Of a stretch of DNA of 5,472 nt, positions 1-5,472 are shown piece after piece (the stretch's first letter is position 1; the number at the start of each line of letters is the position of its first letter). A model generated the notes under the pieces. It made no database searches. It saw nothing but the letters and a program-made list of their open reading frames with translations, and was not told the DNA's origin. Both the position numbers and the translations under genes were made by a program. The stretch comes from Paracoccaceae bacterium (GTDB lineage Bacteria; Pseudomonadota; Alphaproteobacteria; Rhodobacterales; Rhodobacteraceae), in the NCBI GenBank assembly GCA_029881635.1, contig JAOUMG010000174.1, positions 1 to 5,472 of the forward strand, given 5' to 3'.

Positions 1-479
1 CATATGTCGCCAGTAATGACTGGACTGGCGGTTACGTCGGCGCCCAGATCGGCTATGGCGACTTTTCCGCCGGCGCCGTCGATGGTGACGGTGCGATATA
101 CGGGCTGCGTGCCGGGTATGACTGGGATTTCGGCCAGTGGGTTGCTGGTGTGGGTGTTGACTGGGACAAGGCCGATATCGATCTGGGCGCAGGTCCGGAT
201 GCGATTGACAGCGTGGCCCGCCTGAAATTGCGCGCAGGCTACGATCTGGGTCAGACGCTGATCTATGCCACCGCTGGCGGTGCGCGTGCAAAAGCTGATA
301 TCGGCGGCATCAGCCGTTCTGACAATGGCTATTTTGGCGGTATCGGCGTTGAATATGCCCTGACCGACCAATGGTCTGTTGGCGGCGAAATCCTCGAACA
401 CCGTTTCGACAATTTCGACAATCTTGGTGTTGATGTTGATGCAACAACCGCATCGCTCAACGTGAACTTCCGGTTCTGA
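1..479 (+). CDS. Outer-membrane beta-barrel protein, Omp25/Omp31-like (5' partial)
   Basis: The reading frame is open from base 3 to a TGA at 477-479, giving 158 visible residues. The start, any signal peptide and the first strands lie outside the window. The visible part opens with a WTGGYVGAQIGYG-type segment and then alternates short amphipathic strands with Gly/Asp/Asn-rich turns, for example YGLRAGYDWDFGQWVAGVGV, LKLRAGYDLG, YFGGIGVEYALTDQW and ASLNVNFRF. It ends in Phe, the usual C-terminal signal for BamA-dependent insertion of barrels. This pattern matches the small 8-stranded 'outer membrane protein beta-barrel' family of alphaproteobacteria. The likely role is a structural or small porin-like surface protein in the outer membrane; no substrate can be read from the sequence. 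It converges on the TPM gene. An in-frame ATG at 150 is an internal Met, not the start. The family call is fairly secure, the exact function is not. Confidence 0.85.
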   Translation, partial: YVASNDWTGGYVGAQIGYGDFSAGAVDGDGAIYGLRAGYDWDFGQWVAGVGVDWDKADIDLGAGPDAIDSVARLKLRAGYDLGQTLIYATAGGARAKADIGGISRSDNGYFGGIGVEYALTDQWSVGGEILEHRFDNFDNLGVDVDATTASLNVNFRF

Positions 480-493
480 ACCACCGGCGGGCA

Positions 494-511
494 GGGGCGC
501 AACCGCGCCCC
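494..511. terminator. GC-rich hairpin between convergent genes
   Basis: GGGGCGC (494-500) and GCGCCCC (505-511) form a perfect 7-bp stem around an AACC loop. It lies in the 40-bp gap between the stop of the barrel gene (479) and the stop of the TPM gene (520, minus strand). The position suggests a shared bidirectional terminator. Neither side has a T tract, so it is not a textbook intrinsic terminator. It may act without a U-run or only protect 3' ends. Confidence 0.5.
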
Positions 512-519
512 GCCCAACT

Positions 520-1371
520 CTACCAACGCCCGCTGGCGCCGCCGCCCGACGACCGTCCTCCTCCGAACGCTCCCCGTGACGACCCGCTGCGTGACCCCCG
601 CGAAACGCGGTATTCTCGTTCGTCATGATAATCACAGTTGCGGCATTCGGTGATGGAAATACCTGTGCCGTCGGTTGAGGTCGCTTTGGGCGGCTGTCTA
701 TGGCGGTGCAACCCGCGGCGCCCACATTGAGGACAGTTGCGGAACCTCAGCCAGATATCGTCAATCCGCCTGCGAAAGGCGATGAACCCGATTGCGGCGG
801 CAAATGCCACAAACATCAACCTGCCGCTGGAAATCTTCCTGCCGGTGTCTTGCAACGCTTCTGGCTGCAGGTTTTCTGCATGGCGTCTTGCAATGCGTGT
901 GATGGTTTCCAGCGTGCCCTTCTCGATACCTGCCGAATAATCGCCCTCGATGAAGGCGGGCTTGAAATAGCGGTTGACCAGATCCTGCGCCAAAGGGTCG
1001 AAACCCTGATTATAGCCCGACCCCAGTTCCAGGCGCATTTCCCGGTCATCTGTCAGCACCAGCGCCAGAATCCCATCATTGCGGTCCGCATCGCCGATAC
1101 CCCAACCGTTGAACAACCGCGTGGCAAAGTCTTCGACTGAAGAGGAGGCATCAAATTCCGCCCGGCTCGCCAGTGTCAGAACTGTCATTTCTATTCCGGT
1201 TTCGGCCTTCAGCCGTTCCAGTTCCCCTCGCAACCTGCCTTCCGCTTCCGGAGAAATCACCTCGGCCAGGTCGTTGACATATAAATCCTCCGGGGCGGGG
1301 TAGGGTTCTGAGACTGCCACACCGGGCAGGAATCCCCAGATCAACAAAAAGGCTAAGGCAAAGTGGCGCAT
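520..1371 (-). CDS. TPM-domain (YgcG-like) exported membrane protein with zinc ribbon
   Basis: A protein of 283 residues. Residues 1-21 look like a Sec signal peptide with a probable cut after AVS. Residues about 30-160 form a TPM domain (PF04536 type): YVNDLAEVIS, a helix with ELERLKAETGIEMTVLTL, then the family signature FNGWGIGDADRNDGILALV (87-105) and a LELGSGY segment. A membrane helix spans about 185-199, followed by RRR. After it come two CxxC knuckles (C213/C216 and C243/C246), consistent with a cytoplasmic zinc ribbon, and a Ser/Gly-rich tail ending GGGASGRW, typical of these proteins. The TPM domain is therefore probably periplasmic. Family members have been linked to phosphatase activity and to assembly or repair of membrane proteins, but the role here is unknown. 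The ATG (complement of 1369-1371) has AGGGA nine bases upstream. No lemA-like partner gene is visible beside it. Confidence 0.85.
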   Translation of the reverse strand: MRHFALAFLLIWGFLPGVAVSEPYPAPEDLYVNDLAEVISPEAEGRLRGELERLKAETGIEMTVLTLASRAEFDASSSVEDFATRLFNGWGIGDADRNDGILALVLTDDREMRLELGSGYNQGFDPLAQDLVNRYFKPAFIEGDYSAGIEKGTLETITRIARRHAENLQPEALQDTGRKISSGRLMFVAFAAAIGFIAFRRRIDDIWLRFRNCPQCGRRGLHRHRQPPKATSTDGTGISITECRNCDYHDEREYRVSRGSRSGSSRGAFGGGRSSGGGASGRW

Positions 1372-1408
1372 GGGCAGTTGTCCCTATGGGTAGGTCAGAT
1401 GTTCGGCT

Positions 1409-1437
1409 AGTTTGTTCGCTGCCACGCCCCAACTCAA
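1409..1437 (-). promoter_or_regulatory. Weak candidate promoter for the TPM gene
   Basis: On the minus strand, TTGAGT (complement of 1432-1437) is followed after 17 bp by CAAACT (complement of 1409-1414). This would start transcription near 1402, about 30 bases before the ATG. The match is 4 of 6 at -35 and only 3 of 6 at -10, so it could be chance. I saw nothing better in the 297-bp divergent gap (1372-1668), which otherwise shows no gene or strong repeat. Confidence 0.2.
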
Positions 1438-1601
1438 GCGAGCATTCTTGTCGCTTGCGGCATTTCGGCTGTAGCTGGTCTGTCGGAAATCCAGAGCCAT
1501 AAAAGTGTTGCAGAATTTCCGCGCTGAAGTAACGCAATACCCTCAAATCTCCTCTGGTTTACCTTCTGGACCCATTTTCCCCTCATAATCGCCACGATTC
1601 G

Positions 1602-1631
1602 TTGCCATGGCGCGGAGCGTGTATGTACGGT
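1602..1631 (+). promoter_or_regulatory. Weak candidate promoter for the lipoprotein gene
   Basis: TTGCCA (1602-1607, 5 of 6 to TTGACA) is followed after 18 bp by TACGGT (1626-1631, 3 of 6 to TATAAT). Transcription would begin near 1638, leaving an untranslated leader of about 30 bases with the AAGGAG site. Position is sensible but the -10 is poor. Confidence 0.25.
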
Positions 1632-1668
1632 GTTCGACCTAATGCGGTTGACGATGAAGGAGTTTGCA

Positions 1669-2289
1669 ATGCGAGTGCCCAGCTGGTTTCACGGCTTTTT
1701 GTGCTTTTTGGCCATCATTGGCCTGACGGCCTGCAGCGGTAGTTTTGAGACGAATTACGACAAGCCCATCTCCGCCGAGATGTCATCTGATTGGCGAGTG
1801 GTTCAGGTGCGAGTTACGGTTCCCGAAGCCCTGACTGTTTCTGAGGCAAAGTCGATCCTGCCGCGTGCAGATATCGTCTGGCGCGAAGATCCGTTGGGCG
1901 ACCGCAAGGCGCAGATCGCAAAAATATTGTCGGATGCCACCCATAAAGGTGCCGCCGGACTGCGGGGAAAGCGGGCAGTACGCCTTGATCTGCGCGTCGT
2001 GCGCTTTCACGCCCTGACATTCGAAGCCGAAGCAAAGCTGAGCAATTCCGGTGTCCACAACATCGACTTTTTCATCAGTGCCGTTGACGCCAAAACTGGC
2101 GAAGTTCTGGCGGGGCCAACCTTGATTCTGGCCGCCACACCCGCCCTTGCCGGGGTCGAGATGGTTGAGGCAAGAAATCGCGGCGAAACCCAGAAGATTC
2201 ACATCAGTCAGCATGTGACCAGGGTTATCGCAGGCTGGCTCGGCATCGGGCCCGACCCGCGCGGACAATTCACCCGGTTGGGGGCGTAA
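1669..2289 (+). CDS. Small lipoprotein, probable DUF6778 family
   Basis: A protein of 206 residues. I chose the ATG at 1669 over the in-frame GTG at 1630 and ATGs at 1642 and 1654, because a strong AAGGAG (1657-1662) lies six bases upstream and because this start gives a compact lipoprotein signal. That signal is a hydrophobic stretch FLCFLAIIG, then the lipobox LTAC with the lipidated Cys at residue 22. The mature part includes SSDWRVVQVRVTVPEALTVSEAK, ADIVWREDPLGDRKAQI, GVHNIDFFISAVDAKTGEVLAGP and a C-terminal HVTRVIAGWLGIGPDPRG. These resemble, from memory, DUF6778 lipoproteins of Rhodobacteraceae; function is unknown. It should sit on the periplasmic face of a membrane. No catalytic motif is visible. 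It stands alone: divergent from the TPM gene, and separated from cysS by 219 bp with a probable promoter in between. Confidence 0.8.
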   Translation: MRVPSWFHGFLCFLAIIGLTACSGSFETNYDKPISAEMSSDWRVVQVRVTVPEALTVSEAKSILPRADIVWREDPLGDRKAQIAKILSDATHKGAAGLRGKRAVRLDLRVVRFHALTFEAEAKLSNSGVHNIDFFISAVDAKTGEVLAGPTLILAATPALAGVEMVEARNRGETQKIHISQHVTRVIAGWLGIGPDPRGQFTRLGA

Positions 2290-2305
2290 GCCGCGCAAAC
2301 GCAGC

Positions 2306-2332
2306 ACCCGCTAGGGTCACCGGGTTGCCCGG
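2306..2332 (+). terminator. Two small stem-loops after the lipoprotein gene
   Basis: ACCC-GCTA-GGGT (2306-2317) and CCGGG-TTG-CCCGG (2320-2332) are two adjacent short stem-loops, 16 bases past the TAA. They could end the lipoprotein transcript, but stems are only 4 and 5 bp and no T tract follows, so this is a weak call. Confidence 0.25.
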
Positions 2333-2344
2333 CGGGACAGGGAC

Positions 2345-2373
2345 TTGGCAGCCTGCCCGCGATGCGTTATGAC
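2345..2373 (+). promoter_or_regulatory. cysS: Candidate sigma-70-type promoter for leader ORF and cysS
   Basis: TTGGCA (2345-2350, 5 of 6 to TTGACA and preceded by C) is separated by exactly 17 bp from TATGAC (2368-2373, 4 of 6 to TATAAT). The weak point is the C at the normally conserved last -10 base. The usual distance puts transcription start at 2379-2381, on the A of the leader ATG at 2380. This would give cysS a 129-base untranslated leader. No competing promoter of similar quality was seen nearer to cysS. Confidence 0.4.
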
Positions 2374-2379
2374 GGCTGC

Positions 2380-2424
2380 ATGAAAATGAACGGCATCATT
2401 TGCATTATCTGCATTATCGGCTGA
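2380..2424 (+). CDS. Putative Cys/Ile leader peptide upstream of cysS
   Basis: ATG at 2380 opens a 14-codon frame ending TGA (2422-2424) and encoding MKMNGIICIICIIG. Two codons are Cys (TGC at 2401 and 2410) and six are Ile, a composition unlikely to make a stable protein but typical of leader peptides that sense charged tRNA. It ends 84 bases before cysS, the gene for the cysteine-charging enzyme, and cimA, an isoleucine-pathway gene, follows cysS. There is no convincing Shine-Dalgarno sequence (only GACGG four bases upstream). The nearby promoter candidate would make the mRNA begin at this ATG, so leaderless initiation is possible. An in-frame ATG at 2362 would extend it to 20 residues with a third Cys; ATG 2386 would shorten it to 12. 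Much of the pattern comes from one 9-base tandem duplication, so chance is not excluded. Confidence 0.4.
   Translation: MKMNGIICIICIIG
2401..2418 (+). repeat. Tandem 9-bp direct repeat TGCATTATC x2
   Basis: Two perfect, adjacent copies of TGCATTATC (2401-2409 and 2410-2418). Because nine is a multiple of three, each copy adds Cys-Ile-Ile to the putative leader peptide. The repeat could also be a DNA-binding site, but the length, frame and position fit duplication of leader codons as well. Confidence 0.9.
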
Positions 2425-2434
2425 CATCTGTCAG
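2421..2434. repeat. Inverted repeat CTGACA-TC-TGTCAG at the leader stop codon
   Basis: A perfect 6-bp inverted repeat with a 2-base centre. As RNA it would fold as CTGAC-ATCT-GTCAG, a 5-bp stem with a tetraloop. It contains the leader TGA (2422-2424), so a ribosome terminating there would keep it open. As DNA it could instead be a dimeric operator just downstream of the proposed start of transcription. Confidence 0.6.
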
Positions 2435-2508
2435 GCGGGCCGTTCCTCTGTTTCCATCAAGATGTGAACACTGTACACCCGCCGCCGGGATACCTGCGCG
2501 AGGCGACC

Positions 2509-3978
2509 ATGACCACGATCAGACTGCACAACACCAAGACCCGCAAGAAAGCGGAGTTCGTGCCCATCGACCCCAAGAATGTGCGCATGTATGTCTGCGG
2601 GCCCACGGTCTATGACCGCGCCCATTTGGGCAATGCGCGGCCCGTCATCGTCTTTGATGTCCTCTACCGGCTCCTCCGCCATGTCTATGGCGAAGATCAC
2701 GTCACCTATGTGCGAAACTTCACCGATGTCGACGACAAGATCAATGCCGAGGCCCAGCGCCGCAAGGATGCGGGTGACGCGCGTTCGCTTGAGGCGTTGA
2801 TCCGTGAACGCACGGACGAAACCATCGGCTGGTATCACGCCGATATGGACGCCTTGGGCGCATTGCGACCGACGTTGGAGCCGCGCGCCACCGAATATAT
2901 CGGCCAGATGGTGGCGATGATCGCCGACCTGATCGACAAGGACCACGCCTATGAGAAGGACGGCCACGTCCTTTTCCGTGTCCGGTCCTATGAGGCCTAT
3001 GGCAAGCTCTCGGGCCGCTCTGTCGATGACATGATCGCGGGTGCGCGGGTCGAGGTTGCCCCGTTCAAGGAAGATCCGATGGACTTCGTCCTCTGGAAAC
3101 CCTCCACCGACGACCTGCCTGGCTGGGGCAGCCCCTGGGGCAGGGGCCGCCCAGGCTGGCATATCGAATGCTCGGCCATGAGCCATGAGTTGCTGGGTGA
3201 CAGTTTCGACATCCATGGCGGCGGCATCGACCTGCAATTCCCGCACCACGAGAATGAGATTGCCCAGTCCATGTGCGCCCACCCCGAGGCCGACTTCGCG
3301 AAGGTCTGGATGCATAACGAGATGCTGCAGGTCGAGGGCAAGAAGATGTCCAAGTCGCTCGGTAACTTCTTCACGGTTAGGGATTTGCTGGACGGCAACT
3401 GGTCCGGCGGCTGGAAGGTGCCGGGCGAGGTGGTCCGCTTTGTCTTTCTCCAGACGCATTATTCGAAACCGATGGACTGGACGGAGGAGAAGGCCCGCGA
3501 GGCAGAAGCGGAACTAACTGAATGGTTCAGGATGACCGAAGGTGTCGTTCCTAGTTCGTATGGCGCACATTCGGTCGTACCGCATATCACCAACGATCTG
3601 AACATTAGTGAAGCACTGACGAGGATGAGGGGTCTGGCAGACGGTAGTTGCGTCGAAGAGCTGCGTTGGGGGCTCGAATTCTTTGGCTTGTTACCCACTT
3701 CCGATTGGTATCGCCAAGGGGTCAAGGAATACGAGGAAGGCGGGTTATTCCTGGGAGTTTCCTGGACCGGATCGGTCACGCCGGAAGCACTTCAGGCCGC
3801 GCGCGCATTGCTGTTGAGATATGCGAACGCTCGCAAAGATAAGGACTACTCTACAGCAGACAGATTGCGCGGTGTGGCTGAAGGGGCCGGACTGAAATTG
3901 CAAGCAGTGAAAGGGCGCGATGCCCATGCGGAGATCGAGAGTAACTTCGACCTTGCCAAACTGGAGGCCCTGAAATGA
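2509..3978 (+). CDS. cysS: Cysteinyl-tRNA synthetase
   Basis: A protein of 489 residues, full length for the family; it joins cysteine to tRNA-Cys in an ATP-dependent reaction in the cytoplasm. Seen directly: the HIGH-class motif HLGN (39-42) within [18 protein letters not shown], the zinc ligands C30, C221 (WHIECSAMS), H246 and E250 (FPHHENE), and KMSKS at 279-283. The ATG at 2509 fits the conserved MTTIRLHNT start and has GAGG five bases upstream; the in-frame GTG at 2464 would add 15 unconserved residues. The catalytic half is very typical. From about residue 334 the sequence changes: G+C falls from about 61% (2581-3480) to about 55% (3541-3900), rare codons (AGG, AGA, TTA, CTA, AGT) cluster, and the usual DDLNTP motif of the DALR domain reads NDLNIS. 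The usual GTxW-like ending is also absent. The gene may be mosaic but appears intact. A leader ORF lies upstream and cimA follows on the same strand. Confidence 0.97.
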   Translation: MTTIRLHNTKTRKKAEFVPIDPKNVRMYVCGPTVYDRAHLGNARPVIVFDVLYRLLRHVYGEDHVTYVRNFTDVDDKINAEAQRRKDAGDARSLEALIRERTDETIGWYHADMDALGALRPTLEPRATEYIGQMVAMIADLIDKDHAYEKDGHVLFRVRSYEAYGKLSGRSVDDMIAGARVEVAPFKEDPMDFVLWKPSTDDLPGWGSPWGRGRPGWHIECSAMSHELLGDSFDIHGGGIDLQFPHHENEIAQSMCAHPEADFAKVWMHNEMLQVEGKKMSKSLGNFFTVRDLLDGNWSGGWKVPGEVVRFVFLQTHYSKPMDWTEEKAREAEAELTEWFRMTEGVVPSSYGAHSVVPHITNDLNISEALTRMRGLADGSCVEELRWGLEFFGLLPTSDWYRQGVKEYEEGGLFLGVSWTGSVTPEALQAARALLLRYANARKDKDYSTADRLRGVAEGAGLKLQAVKGRDAHAEIESNFDLAKLEALK

Positions 3979-4006
3979 GCCTTCCATTCGTATTGAGCGT
4001 AACACA

Positions 4007-4074
4007 GGTTCGCCCCTGGCCCGAGGGTGGGGGCGATTTCGCCCCCGCCCTGGGGGGCGGGTCGGGGGCGAACC
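4007..4074. repeat. Nested long hairpin downstream of cysS
   Basis: The outer arms 4007-4023 and 4058-4074 pair over 17 bp with two G-T wobbles; the core GGTTCGCCCC / GGGGCGAACC is perfect. They enclose an inner hairpin, arms 4025-4036 and 4039-4050, 12 bp with one G-T pair, whose centre is GGGGGCG-ATTT-CGCCCCC. The element starts 28 bases after the cysS stop. In RNA it would be extremely stable and could end the cysS transcript or protect its 3' end. There is no T tract directly after it. Confidence 0.85.
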
Positions 4075-4092
4075 GGGTCGCAAGCGACCCGG
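4073..4092. repeat. Perfect 9-bp inverted repeat
   Basis: CCGGGTCGC (4073-4081) and GCGACCCGG (4084-4092) flank AA. As RNA it is an 8-bp stem with a CAAG loop. Its first two bases are shared with the right arm of the preceding nested hairpin, so the two folds compete slightly. A short TTTT (4100-4103) lies eight bases past the stem, too far for a standard intrinsic terminator. Confidence 0.8.
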
Positions 4093-4112
4093 GGAGAGCT
4101 TTTCGCAACCCC

Positions 4113-4172
4113 GTCCCGGGCTTGACCCGGGACCTCCCGGCCCAACATGAGGCCCCGGATCAGGTCCGGGGC
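4113..4172. repeat. Head-to-head pair of alphaproteobacterial REP-like palindromes
   Basis: The first unit is GTCCCGGG-CTTGA-CCCGGGAC (4113-4133, 8-bp stem, 5-base loop). The second is GCCCCGGA-TCAGG-TCCGGGGC (4152-4172, 8-bp stem, 5-base loop). The second read on the minus strand has loop CCTGA, close to CTTGA, and a similar stem, so the two are related units in opposite orientation 18 bases apart, like a BIME. Palindromes of this CCCGGG-CTTGA type are widely scattered between genes in alphaproteobacteria. The second unit ends 11 bases before the cimA ATG. Confidence 0.8.
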
Positions 4173-4183
4173 AGGTGCGGCCG

Positions 4184-5472
4184 ATGACCAGGGAACGCCT
4201 CTACCTCTACGACACCACGCTGCGAGACGGGCAGCAGACGCAGGGCGTACAGTTCTCCGTCCTCGAAAAACAGCAGATCGCCGAGGCGCTCGATGCCCTC
4301 GGGGTCGATCATATCGAAGGCGGCTGGCCCGGTGCCAACCCGACGGACAGCGAATTCTTCGACAACCGCCCCCAGACCCGCGCCACCTTCACCGCCTTTG
4401 GTATGACAAAGCGGGCAGGGCGCTCGGCTGAAAACGACGATGTCCTCGCTGCGGTCCTGAACGCGGGTACCCCCGCCGTTTGCCTCGTCGGCAAGACGCA
4501 TGATTTTCATGTCACCACCGCCCTTGGGGTGTCGCTTGCGGAAAACCTCGACAATATCCGGCTTTCCATCGCCCATCTGGTCGCGAAAGGGCGCGAAGCG
4601 ATCTTTGACGCCGAGCATTTCTTTGACGGCTACCGCGCCAATCCTGACTATGCGCTGGCCTGCCTTCACGCCGCCCATGAGGCCGGAGCCCGCTGGACCG
4701 TTCTTTGCGACACCAATGGCGGCACGCTGCCCGCCGATGTCGGGCGGGTTACGGCGGCCGTGATCGCCTCTGGCATTCCCGGTGCCAACCTCGGTATCCA
4801 TACCCATAACGATACTGAAAACGCGGTTGCCGGATCCCTTGCCGCCGTCGATGCCGGTGCGCGTCAGATTCAGGGCACGCTCAACGGTCTTGGGGAACGC
4901 TGCGGCAATGCCAACCTGACCGCACTGATCCCGACGCTGCTGCTGAAAAAACCCTATGCCGAGCGCTTCGAAACCGGGGTGACCGCCGGGGCGCTGCGGA
5001 ACCTGACCCGCACCAGCCGGATGCTCGACGATATCCTGAACCGTGTGTCAAACCGCGCGGCGGCCTATGTCGGGGCGTCGGCTTTCGCCCACAAGGCCGG
5101 TTTGCATGCCAGCGCCATCGCCAAGGATCCGGCGACTTACGAACATATCGACCCTGCCGATGTCGGCAATGAACGTATCATCCCGATGTCAAATCAGGCC
5201 GGCCAATCCAATCTGCGCGCCCGTCTGGCCGCCGCCGGCATTACCGCCAAGGCCAAGGATCCCGCCTTGGCGCGTATCCTTGAGGTCATCAAGGAACGCG
5301 AGGATATGGGCTATGCCTATGACAGCGCACAGGCCTCGTTCGAGCTGCTGGCCCGGCGGGAACTGGGCCAGTTGCCGACCTATTTCGAAGTCAAGCGCTA
5401 CCGTGTGACGGTCGAGCGGCGCAAGAACAAGTATGACAAGATGGTCAGCCTTTCGGAGGCGGTCGTGGTGGT
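4184..5472 (+). CDS. cimA: Citramalate synthase (3' partial)
   Basis: The frame runs from ATG 4184 past the window edge: 429 full codons, with roughly 100 more expected for a family length near 530-540. It condenses acetyl-CoA with pyruvate to (R)-citramalate, which feeds LeuCD and LeuB to give 2-oxobutanoate for isoleucine. Seen directly: the HMGL/IPMS-family N-terminal motif LYDTTLRDGQQTQGVQ with D15, VLCDTNGGTLP (D176), HTHND (206-210) and NGLGERCGNANL (234-245). By analogy with LeuA the metal ligands should be D15, H206, H208 and N242. HKAGLHASAIAKDPATYEHIDP and the SNQAGQSN segment favour the citramalate synthase type over LeuA. From about residue 395 the C-terminal LeuA-type dimerisation/allosteric domain begins and is cut off. 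The start has only a weak AGGTG site about six bases upstream, directly after a REP-like hairpin. It may be co-transcribed with cysS, 205 bp upstream. Confidence 0.93.
   Translation, partial: MTRERLYLYDTTLRDGQQTQGVQFSVLEKQQIAEALDALGVDHIEGGWPGANPTDSEFFDNRPQTRATFTAFGMTKRAGRSAENDDVLAAVLNAGTPAVCLVGKTHDFHVTTALGVSLAENLDNIRLSIAHLVAKGREAIFDAEHFFDGYRANPDYALACLHAAHEAGARWTVLCDTNGGTLPADVGRVTAAVIASGIPGANLGIHTHNDTENAVAGSLAAVDAGARQIQGTLNGLGERCGNANLTALIPTLLLKKPYAERFETGVTAGALRNLTRTSRMLDDILNRVSNRAAAYVGASAFAHKAGLHASAIAKDPATYEHIDPADVGNERIIPMSNQAGQSNLRARLAAAGITAKAKDPALARILEVIKEREDMGYAYDSAQASFELLARRELGQLPTYFEVKRYRVTVERRKNKYDKMVSLSEAVVV

Noticed and set aside
1151..1546. A 131-codon minus-strand frame overlapping the TPM gene start and the divergent gap
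   Set aside because: It overlaps the TPM signal peptide and domain in another frame and shows low-complexity Arg/Gly-rich sequence. It has no supporting motif.
1630..1668. GTG 1630 and ATGs 1642/1654 as starts of the lipoprotein
   Set aside because: AAGGAG sits ideally for ATG 1669, and the extra 13 residues would precede a complete lipoprotein signal peptide.
2355..2440. Pairing of GCCCGC (2355-2360) with GCGGGC (2435-2440) as an attenuator stem
   Set aside because: If transcription starts near 2380 the left arm is not in the RNA. It remains possible only if the start is further upstream.
2464..2508. GTG 2464 as the cysS start
   Set aside because: The conserved family N-terminus begins at ATG 2509 with a GAGG site. 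The upstream 15 codons are not family-like.
2400..2615. A 71-codon plus-strand frame (ATT-region start, reading HYLHYR) spanning the cysS start
   Set aside because: Its start is inside the tandem repeat and it runs out of frame into cysS. The Cys/Ile frame at 2380 is the more meaningful reading of the same bases.
2431..3459. A 342-codon minus-strand frame across the first two thirds of cysS
   Set aside because: It is antisense to well-conserved cysS codons, a normal by-product of G+C-rich coding DNA. Its product resembles no family I know.
3975..4187. A 70-codon frame starting with ATGA overlap at the cysS stop
   Set aside because: It runs entirely through the hairpin array. Its product (PGLTRDL-type segments) is the usual spurious translation of these palindromes, and it overlaps the cimA start.
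4160..4807. A 215-codon minus-strand frame over the start of cimA
   Set aside because: It is antisense to conserved HMGL-family motifs, with no ribosome site or recognisable domain.
1..5472. CRISPR array, tRNA/rRNA genes, transposase or phage genes
   Set aside because: No regularly spaced repeats, no cloverleaf-like sequence and no mobile-element protein motif was seen on either strand.

Overview
The window looks like chromosomal DNA from an alphaproteobacterium, most likely of the Rhodobacterales/Roseobacter group. The reasons are a base composition near 60% G+C, a small lipoprotein resembling a family I know mainly from Rhodobacteraceae, an Omp25/Omp31-like barrel, and palindromic intergenic repeats of the CCCGGG-CTTGA-CCCGGG kind common in alphaproteobacteria. 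No phage, transposon, CRISPR, tRNA or rRNA sequence was seen. The genes are mostly ordinary; the interest lies in the gaps between them.

Layout. (1) 1-479: the 3' part of an outer-membrane beta-barrel gene, plus strand. It converges on (2) 520-1371, minus strand: an exported TPM-domain (YgcG-like) membrane protein with a C-terminal zinc ribbon and a Gly/Ser tail. A GC-rich hairpin in the 40-bp gap between them may stop transcription from both sides. (3) 1372-1668: a divergent intergenic region with only weak promoter candidates. (4) 1669-2289, plus strand: a small lipoprotein, probably DUF6778. (5) 2290-2508: a 219-bp gap upstream of cysS. It holds a plausible promoter and a 14-codon mini-ORF encoding MKMNGIICIICIIG. 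(6) 2509-3978: cysS, cysteinyl-tRNA synthetase. (7) 3979-4183: a gap filled with strong inverted repeats. (8) 4184 to the end: cimA, citramalate synthase, cut by the window edge after about 429 codons.

How the parts may work together. cysS charges tRNA with cysteine. cimA makes citramalate, the first intermediate of the threonine-independent isoleucine route. The mini-ORF just upstream contains two Cys and six Ile codons among 14. A -35/-10 pair with 17-bp spacing would place the transcription start at, or within a base of, its ATG, which would make it a leaderless leader peptide. This suggests, by inference only, an attenuator that reads Cys-tRNA (and perhaps Ile-tRNA) supply and controls cysS, possibly together with cimA. 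It is the best candidate in the window for an undescribed system. The two other notable signals are a change in codon use and G+C within cysS near 3510, suggesting a mosaic gene, and a nested hairpin array between cysS and cimA that ends 11 bases before the cimA start codon.
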